Below, one piece after another: positions 18,472 to 27,828 of a DNA stretch of 64,000 bases. This DNA comes from Bacteroidota bacterium. Its GTDB lineage: Bacteria; Bacteroidota; Bacteroidia; Chitinophagales; Chitinophagaceae. Below the pieces are notes generated by a model. It saw only the letters and a list, made by a program, of their open reading frames with translations. It ran no database searches and was not told where the DNA came from. The position numbers and the translations under genes are program-made. How positions within the stretch are numbered: the stretch's first letter is position 1; each line of letters begins with the position of its first letter. The stretch is from the NCBI GenBank assembly GCA_018267705.1, contig JAFDXX010000014.1:1-64000 (forward strand), written 5' to 3'.

Positions 18472-19800
18472 ATGAAAATTACTGTCGTAGGCACAGGCTA
18501 TGTTGGCTTAGTATCAGGAACATGTTTTGCAGAAACAGGAAATTCCGTAACATGTGTAGATATTGATAAAAATAAAATAGAAAAACTTTCTAGCGGAGCA
18601 ATAACCATTTACGAGCCCGGGTTAGAAAAAATATTTTTAAGAAATTTAAAAGAACGTCGATTAAATTTTACAACCAATCTTGCCGAAGCGGTTAAAGATG
18701 CACAAATTATTTTCTTGGCATTACCAACGCCACCCGGAGAAGATGGTAGTGCTGATTTAAAATATGTATTAGGTGTTGCAAAAGATTTAGGGAAAATTTT
18801 ACAACCAACAGAATATAAAGTTATAGTTGATAAAAGTACCGTTCCTGTTGGCACTGCAGAAAAAGTAAAAAATGCAGTATTGCAAAGCGGTAAAGAAATT
18901 AATGTTGATTTAAGTAAAGCGTTTAGTGTAGTTAGTAATCCCGAATTTTTGCGTGAAGGTGTTGCAGTAGATGATTTTATGAAACCCGATAGAGTAGTAA
19001 TTGGTACAGATTCTGAAAAAGCAAAAAAAATAATGGGAGATTTGTATGCACCCTTTGTAAGACAAGGAAATCCCGTTATTTATATGGATGAAAAAAGTGC
19101 AGAACTCACCAAATATGCAGCTAACTCTTTTTTGGCAACAAAAATTTCTTTCATGAATGAAATTGCCCAACTGTGCGAAAAATTAGGAGCAGATGTTGAT
19201 TTGGTAAGAAAAGGTGTTGGTAGTGATGAACGTATTGGTAAAAGATTTTTATTTCCGGGTATTGGTTATGGCGGAAGTTGTTTTCCTAAAGATGTGCAAG
19301 CATTAGTAAAATCTGCCGAAGAAGCAAATTACGATTTTAAAATATTAAAAGCAGTAGAAGACGTAAACGAAAAACAAAAACTTCATTTAATGCCAAAAAT
19401 TGAAAAATATTTTAAAAATAATTTGCAAGGAAAACATTTTGCATTATGGGGTTTAGCATTTAAACCCAATACCGATGACATTCGCGAGGCACCAGCTTTA
19501 TACATGATTGATGCCCTAACTGCAGCCGGTGCAACCATTACAGCATACGACCCCGAAGCAATGCCCAATGTTAAAAAAATTGTTGGCGATAAAATTAGTT
19601 TTGCCAATAACGAATACGAAGCTCTAAATAATGCCGATGCTTTAATTATTGCAACTGAATGGAGTGAATTTCGCACACCAGATTTTGAAATAATAAATAA
19701 TAAATTAAAAAATAAAGTAATATTTGATGGAAGAAATGTGTTTGAGGTAAAACAAATAAAAGATTTAGGATATCATTACGAAAGTATTGGAAGAGCATAA
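18472..19800 (+). CDS. ugd: UDP-glucose 6-dehydrogenase
   Basis: A 442-residue NAD-dependent dehydrogenase that oxidises UDP-glucose to UDP-glucuronate in two steps. Seen are the Rossmann motif [44 protein letters not shown], the central helix with [19 protein letters not shown], and the catalytic Cys in GGSCFPKD, then [16 protein letters not shown] in the C-terminal domain. Its product is the substrate of the next enzyme in the operon, UDP-xylose synthase. Confidence 0.95.
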   Translation: MKITVVGTGYVGLVSGTCFAETGNSVTCVDIDKNKIEKLSSGAITIYEPGLEKIFLRNLKERRLNFTTNLAEAVKDAQIIFLALPTPPGEDGSADLKYVLGVAKDLGKILQPTEYKVIVDKSTVPVGTAEKVKNAVLQSGKEINVDLSKAFSVVSNPEFLREGVAVDDFMKPDRVVIGTDSEKAKKIMGDLYAPFVRQGNPVIYMDEKSAELTKYAANSFLATKISFMNEIAQLCEKLGADVDLVRKGVGSDERIGKRFLFPGIGYGGSCFPKDVQALVKSAEEANYDFKILKAVEDVNEKQKLHLMPKIEKYFKNNLQGKHFALWGLAFKPNTDDIREAPALYMIDALTAAGATITAYDPEAMPNVKKIVGDKISFANNEYEALNNADALIIATEWSEFRTPDFEIINNKLKNKVIFDGRNVFEVKQIKDLGYHYESIGRA

Positions 19801-19829
19801 AATTTATAATTTCAAACCTAAAATTTCAA

Positions 19830-20810
19830 ATGCGTAAACGAATATTAATAACAGGTGCTGCAGGCTTTTTGGGTTCACATTTATGTGATAGATTTATCAA
19901 AGAAAACTATCATGTTATTGCAATGGATAACTTGATAACAGGCGATTTAAAAAATATTGAACATCTTTTCCCTTTAGAAAATTTTGAATATCATCATCAC
20001 GATGTAACTAAGTTTATACATATACCCGGTAACTTAGATTATATTTTACATTTTGCATCTCCGGCTAGCCCCATTGATTATTTAAAAATTCCTATTCAAA
20101 CATTAAAAGTAGGTGCACACGGTACACATAATTGTTTAGGTTTAGCAAAAGAAAAAAAAGCAAGAATTTTAGTAGCAAGTACTAGTGAAGTATATGGAGA
20201 CCCTTTAGTGCATCCGCAAACAGAAGAATATTGGGGCAATGTAAATCCTGTTGGCCCACGTGGTGTGTACGATGAAGCAAAACGTTTTATGGAAAGCATT
20301 ACAATGGCTTATCATACTTTTCACGGTGTAGAAACACGCATTATAAGAATATTTAATACGTATGGTCCGCGTATGCGTTTAAATGATGGAAGAGCTTTGC
20401 CCGCATTTATTGGCCAAGCATTGCGTGGAGAAGATTTAACAGTGTTTGGAGACGGCTCTCAAACAAGAAGTTTTTGTTATGTTGATGATTTAATAGAAGG
20501 TATTTACAGATTATTATTAAGTAATTACGAAAAGCCTGTAAATATTGGTAACCCCAATGAAATTTCTTTAAAAGATTTTGCCGAAGAAGTATTGAAATTA
20601 ACAGGCTCATCGGTAAAAATTATTTATAAACCCTTACCAGTAGACGATCCTAAACAACGCAAACCCGATATAACAAAAGCAAAAGAAATTTTAGGATGGC
20701 AACCAAAGGTTGATAGAGCAGAAGGGTTAAAAAAAACATACGAATATTTTAAATCTCTTCCGAAAGAAGAATTAATAAAACAACCTAAAGAATTTCAAAG
20801 CAGAAAATAA
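19830..20810 (+). CDS. uxs: UDP-glucuronate decarboxylase (UDP-xylose synthase)
   Basis: A 326-residue extended SDR. The NAD motif is GAAGFLGSH near the N terminus, the active-site Ser/Thr region is STSEVYGDP, and the catalytic pair is in YDEAKR. The UXS-specific run [18 protein letters not shown] and [19 protein letters not shown] separate it from epimerases. It converts UDP-glucuronate to UDP-xylose and follows ugd by 29 bp, so the pair forms a complete UDP-glucose to UDP-xylose route. Confidence 0.93.
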   Translation: MRKRILITGAAGFLGSHLCDRFIKENYHVIAMDNLITGDLKNIEHLFPLENFEYHHHDVTKFIHIPGNLDYILHFASPASPIDYLKIPIQTLKVGAHGTHNCLGLAKEKKARILVASTSEVYGDPLVHPQTEEYWGNVNPVGPRGVYDEAKRFMESITMAYHTFHGVETRIIRIFNTYGPRMRLNDGRALPAFIGQALRGEDLTVFGDGSQTRSFCYVDDLIEGIYRLLLSNYEKPVNIGNPNEISLKDFAEEVLKLTGSSVKIIYKPLPVDDPKQRKPDITKAKEILGWQPKVDRAEGLKKTYEYFKSLPKEELIKQPKEFQSRK

Positions 20811-20811
20811 T

Positions 20812-22104
20812 ATGCTCACTCAATCATTACTAAATAAAGAAGAAAAACTTGCTGTAATTGGTTTGGGCTATGTTGGCTTACCTATTGCATTAGCGTTTGC
20901 AAGGAAAATATCGGTTATTGGTTTTGATATTAATGCTCAGCGTATTGAGTTAATGAAGCAAGGAATAGACCCAAGTGATGAATTAGAAAAAAAAGATTTT
21001 GATGGTTGCGACATTGTTTTTACAAACAATTTAGAAATTTTAAAGCAAGCAAAATTTTTTATTGTAGCAGTTCCTACACCTGTAAACGAATACAATGTAC
21101 CCGATTTAACGGCTGTTTTAAAAGCATCTGAAACAGTAGGAAAAGTAATTAAAAAAGGAGATTATGTTGTATATGAATCTACTGTTTATCCGGGTTGCAC
21201 AGAAGAAGATTGTTTACCTATTATTGAAAAATTAAGTGGATTAAAAAATATTACCGATTTTAAAAGTGGTTACTCTCCCGAAAGAATTAATCCGGGTGAT
21301 AAACAACACACACTAGAAAAAATTATAAAAGTTGTTTCGGGGTGTGATGCAGAATCTTTAAATATTGTTGCAGAAGTTTATTCAATTGTTGTTAGTGCAG
21401 GTGTTCATAAAGCCTCATCAATAAAAGTGGCAGAAGCTGCAAAAATTATTGAAAATACACAACGCGATTTGAATATTGGGTTAATGAATGAACTCTCTAT
21501 CATATTTAATAAAATGAATATTAATACTTACGAAGTATTAGAAGCTGCAGGAACAAAATGGAATTTCTTGAAATTTTTTCCCGGCTTAGTTGGAGGGCAT
21601 TGCATTGGTGTTGATCCATATTACTTAACTTACAAAGCAGCACATTTAGGATACGATTCAAAAATTATAACTGCAGGCAGAGCAATTAATGATGGTATGG
21701 CAAAATATGTTGCCGAAATAGTGTTGAAGCATTTGTTAGAATTTTCTGAAAATATTCGCCATGCTAAAGTGTTAATAATGGGTGCAACATTTAAAGAAAA
21801 TGTAACTGATATACGCAACTCAAAAGTTGCCGATGTTATAAATGCTTTAAAGAGTTATTATATACAAGTAGAAGTTACAGATTCATTTGCAGATAGTAAT
21901 GAACTACAACACGAATACGGATTTAGTTTAACAAAAGAAATTACCAATAATTACGATGCTGTTATTGTTACTGTTCCGCATAAACCTTATTTAGATTTGA
22001 ATGATGCTTATTTCGCATCAATCACAAAAAATACTGCTATAGTAGTTGATTTAAAAGGCATTTACAGAAATAAAATAGCATCAAGAAAATATTGGAGTTT
22101 ATAA
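20812..22104 (+). CDS. UDP-N-acetylhexosamine 6-dehydrogenase (WbpA/TviB-like)
   Basis: A 430-residue nucleotide-sugar dehydrogenase of the TviB/WbpA group, distinct from Ugd. It has VIGLGYVGLPIALAFA, YESTVYPGCTEEDCLP, SGYSPERINPGDKQHTL, AEAAKIIENTQRDLNIGLMNEL and the catalytic Cys in GLVGGHCIGVDPYYL. Relatives oxidise UDP-GlcNAc or UDP-GalNAc to uronic acids for capsule or O-antigen. It begins 1 bp after the UDP-xylose synthase stop. The exact sugar is inferred from the family, not proven. Confidence 0.9.
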   Translation: MLTQSLLNKEEKLAVIGLGYVGLPIALAFARKISVIGFDINAQRIELMKQGIDPSDELEKKDFDGCDIVFTNNLEILKQAKFFIVAVPTPVNEYNVPDLTAVLKASETVGKVIKKGDYVVYESTVYPGCTEEDCLPIIEKLSGLKNITDFKSGYSPERINPGDKQHTLEKIIKVVSGCDAESLNIVAEVYSIVVSAGVHKASSIKVAEAAKIIENTQRDLNIGLMNELSIIFNKMNINTYEVLEAAGTKWNFLKFFPGLVGGHCIGVDPYYLTYKAAHLGYDSKIITAGRAINDGMAKYVAEIVLKHLLEFSENIRHAKVLIMGATFKENVTDIRNSKVADVINALKSYYIQVEVTDSFADSNELQHEYGFSLTKEITNNYDAVIVTVPHKPYLDLNDAYFASITKNTAIVVDLKGIYRNKIASRKYWSL

Positions 22105-22114
22105 CTTTTTTTAA

Positions 22115-22999
22115 ATGAATAAACCATTAATAATTGTTGCCGGGAAAAATGGCCAATTAGGTTATGAATTACAAAGGTTGCATAATTCTTATGCACAGCA
22201 ATTTAATTTTTTATTTGTTGGAAGAGAGGAATTAGATTTAAACAATATTCACTCTATTATAAATTTCTTTCAACAAAACAAACCTTCATATTTTATTAAT
22301 TGTGCAGCTTATACTGCAGTTGATAAAGCCGAAACAGAAAAAGACAGTTCATTTAATATTAATGCATTAGCAGTGGGTGAATTAGCAAAACAATGTGCAG
22401 CAATTAATTGCAAATTCATAACCGTTTCAACAGATTATGTTTTTGACGGAACAAAAAATACACCGTATGAAACAACAGATGCAACTTATCCATTAAATCA
22501 ATATGGCCATTCAAAAAGGGAAGGAGAGTTGCTGGCAATAAAAAATAATAAGGAGGCAATTATTATTCGTACATCGTGGGTTTACAGCAGTTACGGAAAT
22601 AATTTTGTAAAAACTATGTTGCGTTTAATGAAAGAAAAAGAAAGTATAAATGTAGTTAGCGATCAAATTGGCTCACCAACTTATGCAAAAGATTTAGCAG
22701 ATGCAATTATGCAAATTGTAAATTATTTTACTACTCACAATTCACAACTTACTACTACTATTTATCATTATAGTAATGAGGGAGTTATTTCTTGGTATGA
22801 TTTTGCAAAAGAAATACAAAGCTTATCTGGATTGAGTTGTAAGGTAAACCCTATTCCGTCTTCACAATATCCAACTCCTGCAAAAAGACCGTTTTTTACT
22901 GCCATGAGTAAAGAACTTATTGCAAATGACTTTCAATTAAAAATTAAAAACTGGAAAGAAAGTTTAAAAGAATGTTTAGCAGAATTAGGATATTTATAG
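22115..22999 (+). CDS. rfbD: dTDP-4-dehydrorhamnose reductase
   Basis: A 294-residue RmlD/RfbD-type SDR. Seen are GKNGQLGYELQR at the NAD site, NCAAYTAVDKAE, STDYVFDGTKNTPY, YGHSKREGE with the catalytic Tyr/Lys, RTSWVYSSYGNNFVKTML and VSDQIGSPTYAKDLA. It reduces dTDP-4-keto-L-rhamnose to dTDP-L-rhamnose. RmlA, B and C are not in the window and must lie elsewhere. It is the last biosynthetic enzyme of the operon. Confidence 0.93.
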   Translation: MNKPLIIVAGKNGQLGYELQRLHNSYAQQFNFLFVGREELDLNNIHSIINFFQQNKPSYFINCAAYTAVDKAETEKDSSFNINALAVGELAKQCAAINCKFITVSTDYVFDGTKNTPYETTDATYPLNQYGHSKREGELLAIKNNKEAIIIRTSWVYSSYGNNFVKTMLRLMKEKESINVVSDQIGSPTYAKDLADAIMQIVNYFTTHNSQLTTTIYHYSNEGVISWYDFAKEIQSLSGLSCKVNPIPSSQYPTPAKRPFFTAMSKELIANDFQLKIKNWKESLKECLAELGYL

Positions 23000-23000
23000 C

Positions 23001-23936
23001 ATGAAATTCTTCTGCATATTTATTTTTATTTTTTCTATTACTTATCAAACTTTCGCTACAACTGATTCTGTATTTTCATTTCGTTATAAAAATAATATAA
23101 CGATTACAGTAGATTTTCCATCTTCATTCAATAAAAATAAAACAACACAAATAATTTTTTATGCGTTACCTAATGGAAACACTACTGCACAAACAATGGG
23201 AAAAATTTTTAAAGAAGGTGATGATTGGCATTTTAATATTCAACATATTGCTGCACAAACAAAATTTATTCGCAACAAAATAATAACCGAAAATATTGTT
23301 GTTGTATATCTTGAAAATGATTTGAAAGCATGGCCTTCTTGGAAAAAACAACATACTAATTATACTGAAATTATTCCAACAATTATTGATACGGTTATTC
23401 AAACATTACATCTTAAAAAGTATTACTTGCATTTGAATGGGCATAGTGGCGGCGGTGCTTTTATATTTGGTTATCTACAAGCTTTTCAGCAAATTCCTTC
23501 TGCCGTAAAACGAATAAGTTTTTTAGATAGCGATTATGGGTATGATTCAACTTACACAACTAAGTTTATAAACTGGTTATCTTCAAACAAACAAAATCAT
23601 CTTTCTGTTTTTGCATATAATGATAGTGTTGTAATGTATAATGGTAAACCATTGGTTTCACCAACAGGAGGCACATGGTACCGAAGTAAATTAATGATGA
23701 AAGATTTATCAAAAAAATTTCAATTTACGAAAATTAGAAATGACAGCGTTTTACAATTTTCAGCACTCAACAACAGAATTAATTTCTTATTAATTGATAA
23801 TCCTGAAAAGAAAATTTTTCATACAACACAAGTTGAAAGAAACGGATTTATTCATTCTGTTTTATTGGGAACACAATTTGAAAATGTTGGTTATAATTAT
23901 TGGGCAGAAAGAGCTTACATGCAGTTTATAAAATAA
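23001..23936 (+). CDS. secreted alpha/beta-hydrolase-like protein
   Basis: A 311-residue protein with a signal peptide (FFCIFIFIFSITYQTFA). A nucleophile-elbow motif GHSGGG sits near residue 148 after a strand-like LKKYYLHLN, and a plausible acid site is LDSDYGY. A His near the C terminus (GFIHSVLLG) could complete a Ser-Asp-His triad. This supports a serine hydrolase of the alpha/beta fold. The substrate is unknown. It starts 1 bp after rfbD, so it is probably in the sugar operon and may act on a cell-surface ester (inference). Confidence 0.65.
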   Translation: MKFFCIFIFIFSITYQTFATTDSVFSFRYKNNITITVDFPSSFNKNKTTQIIFYALPNGNTTAQTMGKIFKEGDDWHFNIQHIAAQTKFIRNKIITENIVVVYLENDLKAWPSWKKQHTNYTEIIPTIIDTVIQTLHLKKYYLHLNGHSGGGAFIFGYLQAFQQIPSAVKRISFLDSDYGYDSTYTTKFINWLSSNKQNHLSVFAYNDSVVMYNGKPLVSPTGGTWYRSKLMMKDLSKKFQFTKIRNDSVLQFSALNNRINFLLIDNPEKKIFHTTQVERNGFIHSVLLGTQFENVGYNYWAERAYMQFIK

Positions 23937-23968
23937 AACACCATAAAATTTTTAAATCTTATGGTGTT
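23937..23968 (-). terminator. intrinsic terminator (aquaporin-like gene)
   Basis: A perfect 10-bp stem AACACCATAA/TTATGGTGTT with a 12-base loop. It is followed on the minus strand by TTTATTTTAT, so it best fits the minus-strand channel gene that ends at 23989. It may also slow plus-strand readthrough from the hydrolase. Confidence 0.7.
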
Positions 23969-23988
23969 GAAATAGTTCTAATAAAATA

Positions 23989-24615
23989 TTAGTTATCATC
24001 TGGCTTTAAGAAATTATATATTAAGCCTGCTACAACGCCACCCAAAATATTTCCAACTAAATAAACCCATAAAAAATTTGCACCAAATATGCCAAATACA
24101 GTGCCACCAACAGCTACACCTGCATTAAAACTTCCACCTGTAATAGGTCCAAGCGTATAAGCCATTGCTACTACGGTAAAACCAATTGCCAATCCGTAAA
24201 AACTATTACCGGCAGTTTTAGAAGAAGTGGCAACATTTAAAACTACAAATGCAATAGCAAAAGATCCTATTGCTTCTGCTGCCAATGCTATTTTACGACT
24301 GGTTAAATAAATAGCTGTTGCATGATCTCCGTAATGAAAGAAATATTTAGCTAAAGCAGCAGCAGCAACACCGCCGGCAATTTGTGCAATCCAATACATT
24401 ATTAAATCTTTTGACGAAAGTTTACCGCGTATCATAACAGCTACTGATACACCTGGATTATAATGTGCTCCGGAAATATAACCTCCGGCATAAATCATAA
24501 TCATTAATGCAGAACCAATAGCAATGGGTGCAAAGTTTCCGGCTGTACTACCCGCCATGCAAACTGTAAACACCAGAAAAAAAGTTCCAATAAATTCTAC
24601 AATGTACTTTTTCAT
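23989..24615 (-). CDS. MIP/aquaporin-family channel with altered NPA motifs
   Basis: A 208-residue protein with six helices and the two half-helix loops of the MIP family. The first loop reads SGAHYNPGVSVAV (NPG at 53-55 instead of NPA) and the second TGGSFNAGVAVGG (NAG at 164-166). The Arg that normally follows the second NPA and forms the selectivity filter is Val167. The fold assignment is firm from GTFFLVFTVC, the loop positions and the helix pattern. Water or glycerol transport is uncertain because the filter is changed. It is monocistronic. Confidence 0.85.
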   Translation of the reverse strand: MKKYIVEFIGTFFLVFTVCMAGSTAGNFAPIAIGSALMIMIYAGGYISGAHYNPGVSVAVMIRGKLSSKDLIMYWIAQIAGGVAAAALAKYFFHYGDHATAIYLTSRKIALAAEAIGSFAIAFVVLNVATSSKTAGNSFYGLAIGFTVVAMAYTLGPITGGSFNAGVAVGGTVFGIFGANFLWVYLVGNILGGVVAGLIYNFLKPDDN

Positions 24616-24740
24616 AATTAAATTTTTTGTAATGGGTAATTAAATTAAAACAAAATAATAGTTTAACTTGAAATTTGCAATAGTTTATATAAAAGTTGAG
24701 TACATTGTTTATAATTATATTTTCTTTGTAAACAAAATAG

Positions 24741-25217
24741 ATGAAAATGAAAATTCAAATTGGACAAGTAGCCCCCTTATTTACATTGCATGATACAGAA
24801 AAAAAAGAAGTTTCATTAAGTAATTATAAAGGGAAGAATGTATTGCTGCTTTTTTTCCCTATGGCATTTACAGGTGTTTGTACAAAGGAGTTATGCAGTG
24901 TAAGAGATAATTTGTCTGTTTACAATAATACCAATGCAGTGGTATTAGGCATATCGGTAGATTCTCCTTTTACTTTGGCTAAGTTTAAAGAAGAACAAAA
25001 TCTTAATTTTACTTTATTGAGTGATTTTAATAAAGAAGCAAGTGAAGCTTATCATACTTCTTACGAAGCTTTTATTGGTTGGATGAAAGGTGTAAGCAAA
25101 CGTAGTGCATTTGTAATAGATAAAAACGGTATTGTACAATATGCTGAAGTGTTAGAAAATGCAGGAGAGCTTCCTAATTTTGAAGCAATAGAAGCTACAT
25201 TATCTAAACTAAATTAA
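24741..25217 (+). CDS. peroxiredoxin (AhpC/TSA family, BCP-like cysteine pair)
   Basis: A 158-residue thioredoxin-fold peroxidase. The peroxidatic Cys47 lies in FFPMAFTGVCTKELC, with a second Cys52 five residues later; this C-x4-C spacing is that of atypical 2-Cys BCP enzymes. GISVDSPFTLAKFKEEQNLNF and SAFVIDKNGIVQYAEV are typical of the family. It reduces hydrogen peroxide or alkyl hydroperoxides in the cytoplasm. It is monocistronic. The ATG at 24741 is used; an alternative lies two codons on. Confidence 0.9.
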   Translation: MKMKIQIGQVAPLFTLHDTEKKEVSLSNYKGKNVLLLFFPMAFTGVCTKELCSVRDNLSVYNNTNAVVLGISVDSPFTLAKFKEEQNLNFTLLSDFNKEASEAYHTSYEAFIGWMKGVSKRSAFVIDKNGIVQYAEVLENAGELPNFEAIEATLSKLN

Positions 25218-25339
25218 TCTTGCTTACTACAAGCATATACAATTATTAGCAAATTTTATCGTTAAGTGTATAGGGCGGCATTTATAGGATAAGCATAGTA
25301 TATTAATAAAAGATGTTAATTTAGCTGTATAATAGTGTA

Positions 25340-25684
25340 ATGAAAAAACTGTACACAATAATTTTATTAAGCATTTTTATTTTCACAACAAATTTTAAAG
25401 TTGCTGAAAATATTGATATGCATAATATGCAAATACGTACAATTCAATGCTATCCTAACCCTGCAACTTCGTTTATAAATTTTGAATTTGCAACAAATAC
25501 TGAAAAACAAAATTATACTTTAGCTATATATAGTTTTATTGGAAATAAAATGTCTGAAGTATCTGTTACTACTTCAAAAATTGTTTTAACATTAGAAACA
25601 TATCAACGCGGTTTGTATGTATTTCAATTAAAAAATAAAGCAGGTCAAATAATTGAAAGCGGTAAATTTCAAGTAGTGAAGTAA
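25340..25684 (+). CDS. small secreted protein made of a signal peptide and a T9SS type A sorting domain
   Basis: A 114-residue protein: a signal peptide (LYTIILLSIFIFTTNFKVA), a linker of about 15 residues, then a complete Por-type sorting domain beginning CYPNPATSFINFEF and ending with RGLYVFQLKNKAGQIIESGKF. In the family this domain is the C-terminal signal for the type IX secretion system on much larger cargo. Here almost no cargo is left. It could be a real minimal T9SS substrate, or the remnant of a larger gene. The 122 bp upstream show no open continuation I could follow. Confidence 0.75.
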   Translation: MKKLYTIILLSIFIFTTNFKVAENIDMHNMQIRTIQCYPNPATSFINFEFATNTEKQNYTLAIYSFIGNKMSEVSVTTSKIVLTLETYQRGLYVFQLKNKAGQIIESGKFQVVK

Positions 25685-25714
25685 GAAATTAGAGTAATAT
25701 TTTTTAGGTTCACA

Positions 25715-26539
25715 TTAATCTTCAAAAATAATTTGTACTGTTTGATAAAACCATTTATTCTGCATAGCAGCAGCATGTTGGTTCATGTTTTCATTATAAC
25801 TGTTTAAGCCAAATAGTCCCGCCATATTGCCTTTGTTAATAGCTATTTCTAAATAGCCGGCACTATTAAAAAATGCAACTTTTTCTATTTCATTTACCGA
25901 AGCATAATTATATAGAATTGTATTAACGGTTTCATTTCTTTTAAACCTAATTTTAAATGCTCGTTTTTTGCATTCAGCATCAAACACTTCTTTTGTTATG
26001 TTGATAATTACATTCTCAAAATTATCAATAAATAAAATTTGCCCCTCAATCCAATTATTGCCAATAGTTGGTTTTAAAGCATTTCTTTCAATAATATTAT
26101 TTTCTGCAATACCAATTTCAGTGAATGTTTTTTGATTGGTAATAATACCAATAGCTTTTGCAATGATTTGGGTAATTTCTAAAAATGTATTTTGTTTATT
26201 TGTGGGAAGAGAAAAAATTAATTTAGGTTTTGTTTGTGTTATTAAAGTTAATATACCATTATCAGGACAAATAATTATTTGATTGTTAAAGGAAGCAACC
26301 AATATTTTTAAATCTTTAGCAGCGTACATATCAAATAAAATAATATGTATGGTTTGCTCAGGAAAATGTTTAAATGCACTACTGCAACTGTAAGCAGCAT
26401 GAGGATAATTGGTTTGTATTAAATGATGTGTAATATCAATTAATTGAAAGCGTTCATTTTCGCTTAGCAATTGCCCTTTAATAGCACCTACAAGATAATC
26501 TTGCAGGCCTATATCTGATGAAAGAGTAATAATTGCCAT
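25715..26539 (-). CDS. SAM hydrolase-like protein (DUF62, fluorinase fold)
   Basis: A 274-residue protein of the S-adenosyl-L-methionine hydroxide adenosyltransferase family, which splits SAM with water into adenosine and methionine. The N-terminal strand is ITLSSDIGLQDYLVGAIKG and the loop ICPDNGIL is conserved. The usual VDPGVGxxRR segment reads ILFDMYAAKDLK, so the catalytic Asp position is kept but the Arg seven residues later appears to be Leu. Activity is therefore uncertain. It lies 22 bp after an SDR gene on the same strand. Confidence 0.75.
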   Translation of the reverse strand: MAIITLSSDIGLQDYLVGAIKGQLLSENERFQLIDITHHLIQTNYPHAAYSCSSAFKHFPEQTIHIILFDMYAAKDLKILVASFNNQIIICPDNGILTLITQTKPKLIFSLPTNKQNTFLEITQIIAKAIGIITNQKTFTEIGIAENNIIERNALKPTIGNNWIEGQILFIDNFENVIINITKEVFDAECKKRAFKIRFKRNETVNTILYNYASVNEIEKVAFFNSAGYLEIAINKGNMAGLFGLNSYNENMNQHAAAMQNKWFYQTVQIIFED

Positions 26540-26561
26540 AACTAAAAATAATCTGTAAAAT

Positions 26562-27368
26562 TTATTTTATTAATTCTCCGTTTCTAAAGAAAAATTTTTG
26601 CACCAACTTATCTGCTACAGATGGGAAAAATTTGTTTAAGAAAACTGTTTCTTTTCCTTGAAAAGTTAATACCAGTGTACGTTTTCTTTTTGCAATTGCT
26701 TTTAAAATATGTATGGCACATGTTGCCGCAGACATCATTTTACTTTCATCCATTGGTGTTTCACCTTGTGCTTTTCCTTCTCGGTTTAATGCAACATTTC
26801 TTATGTTTGATGCTGTAAAACCCGGACATACCCACATTACATTTACGCCTGTTTTTAATAATTCTGTTCTTAATGCTTCCATCCATCCATTCATTGCAAA
26901 TTTTGATGCCGAATAACCACTTCTTCCGGGTAACCCTCTATAACCTGCAATAGATGAAACACCAACAATGGTTCCTTTATTTTCTAGAATATAAGGTAAT
27001 GAAAATTTTGTACAATAAACGGTTCCCCAAAAATTAATATCCATAACTTTTCTTAATGTAGAAAGTTCAACATCTTTAAATAAAGAACGCATACTCATGC
27101 CTGCATTATTAATTAAAATATCAATAGTGCCATAAAGTTTAATAACAGCATCAATAAAACTTTTACATTCACTTTCAACACTTACATCGGCAGTATAAAT
27201 TAATAAAGGTTTACCTGCATTTTGTTGTTGAAGATTATAAAGCTTATCGTAATTACGACCACATGTTGCCACTTTTGCATTTTTTGAAAGAAATAGTTCT
27301 ACCAATGCTTTACCAATACCTTCAGAACCACCAGTTACAACAATTATTTTATTTTCGAATCTGCTCAT
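26562..27368 (-). CDS. short-chain dehydrogenase/reductase
   Basis: A 268-residue classical SDR. Its NAD(P) motif is VVTGGSEGIGKALVELF, followed by the LINNAGMS strand, the catalytic Ser in VSSIAGYRG, and YSASKFAMNG with Tyr and Lys. CGRNYDKLYNLQ after strand 2 suggests NADP preference. The C-terminal part resembles DHRS7- or 3-ketosphinganine-reductase-like SDRs acting on lipids, but the substrate is not defined. It is upstream of the SAM hydrolase-like gene in the same direction. Confidence 0.88.
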   Translation of the reverse strand: MSRFENKIIVVTGGSEGIGKALVELFLSKNAKVATCGRNYDKLYNLQQQNAGKPLLIYTADVSVESECKSFIDAVIKLYGTIDILINNAGMSMRSLFKDVELSTLRKVMDINFWGTVYCTKFSLPYILENKGTIVGVSSIAGYRGLPGRSGYSASKFAMNGWMEALRTELLKTGVNVMWVCPGFTASNIRNVALNREGKAQGETPMDESKMMSAATCAIHILKAIAKRKRTLVLTFQGKETVFLNKFFPSVADKLVQKFFFRNGELIK

Positions 27369-27455
27369 TTATTTTGTTTACAAACAAAAATAAGTTGCTT
27401 ATGTTTTAGTATCACATTCAATTTATAAATTAATTAGGAAAAAAGTTTTTAAAAA

Positions 27456-27486
27456 TTTGGTAAAGAGTTGAATTCCCCTATTTTTG
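27456..27486 (+). promoter_or_regulatory. tRNA-Lys promoter
   Basis: TTTG at 27456-27459 and TATTTTTG at 27479-27486 are separated by 19 bp. This is a perfect match to the Bacteroidota housekeeping consensus TTTG-N19/21-TAnnTTTG, 24 bp before the tRNA. Confidence 0.85.
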
Positions 27487-27510
27487 CACTCCCAAAAACA
27501 AAACGGGTGA

Positions 27511-27583
27511 GATCTCGTAGCTCAGTTGGTAGAGCACAACACTTTTAATGTTGGGGCCCTGGGTTCGAGTCCCAGCGGGATCA
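27511..27583 (+). tRNA. tRNA-Lys (anticodon TTT)
   Basis: The 73-nt cloverleaf is complete. The acceptor GATCTCG pairs with CGGGATC (one G-U pair), the D arm is GCTCAGTTGGTAGAGC, the anticodon loop CTTTTAA sits on a CAACA/TGTTG stem, and the T arm is CTGGG-TTCGAGT-CCCAG. The discriminator is A. CCA is not encoded. Confidence 0.97.
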
Positions 27584-27589
27584 CAAATA

Positions 27590-27618
27590 AAAAAGCCACT
27601 TAATTTAAGTGGCTTTTT
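27590..27618 (+). terminator. tRNA-Lys terminator
   Basis: The stem AAAAGCCACTTA/TAAGTGGCTTTT is followed by more Ts, 7 bp after the tRNA. Confidence 0.9.
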
Positions 27619-27828
27619 TATTTCTACGAATTTTATTTAGTATGAACCAAATAAATTTTTATATCGTAATCATCGCACCATAATTATCTACTCAACATAT
27701 TTTAATTATTCATCCACGAAAAATGTATACCTTTAGTTCTGTTTTATACTTTAATCTGTTGCATAAAAAATAGTTCTTTATATTAAATCGTCTTTTACAA
27801 TTAATGTAAAATATTAAAATTAAAGTAT

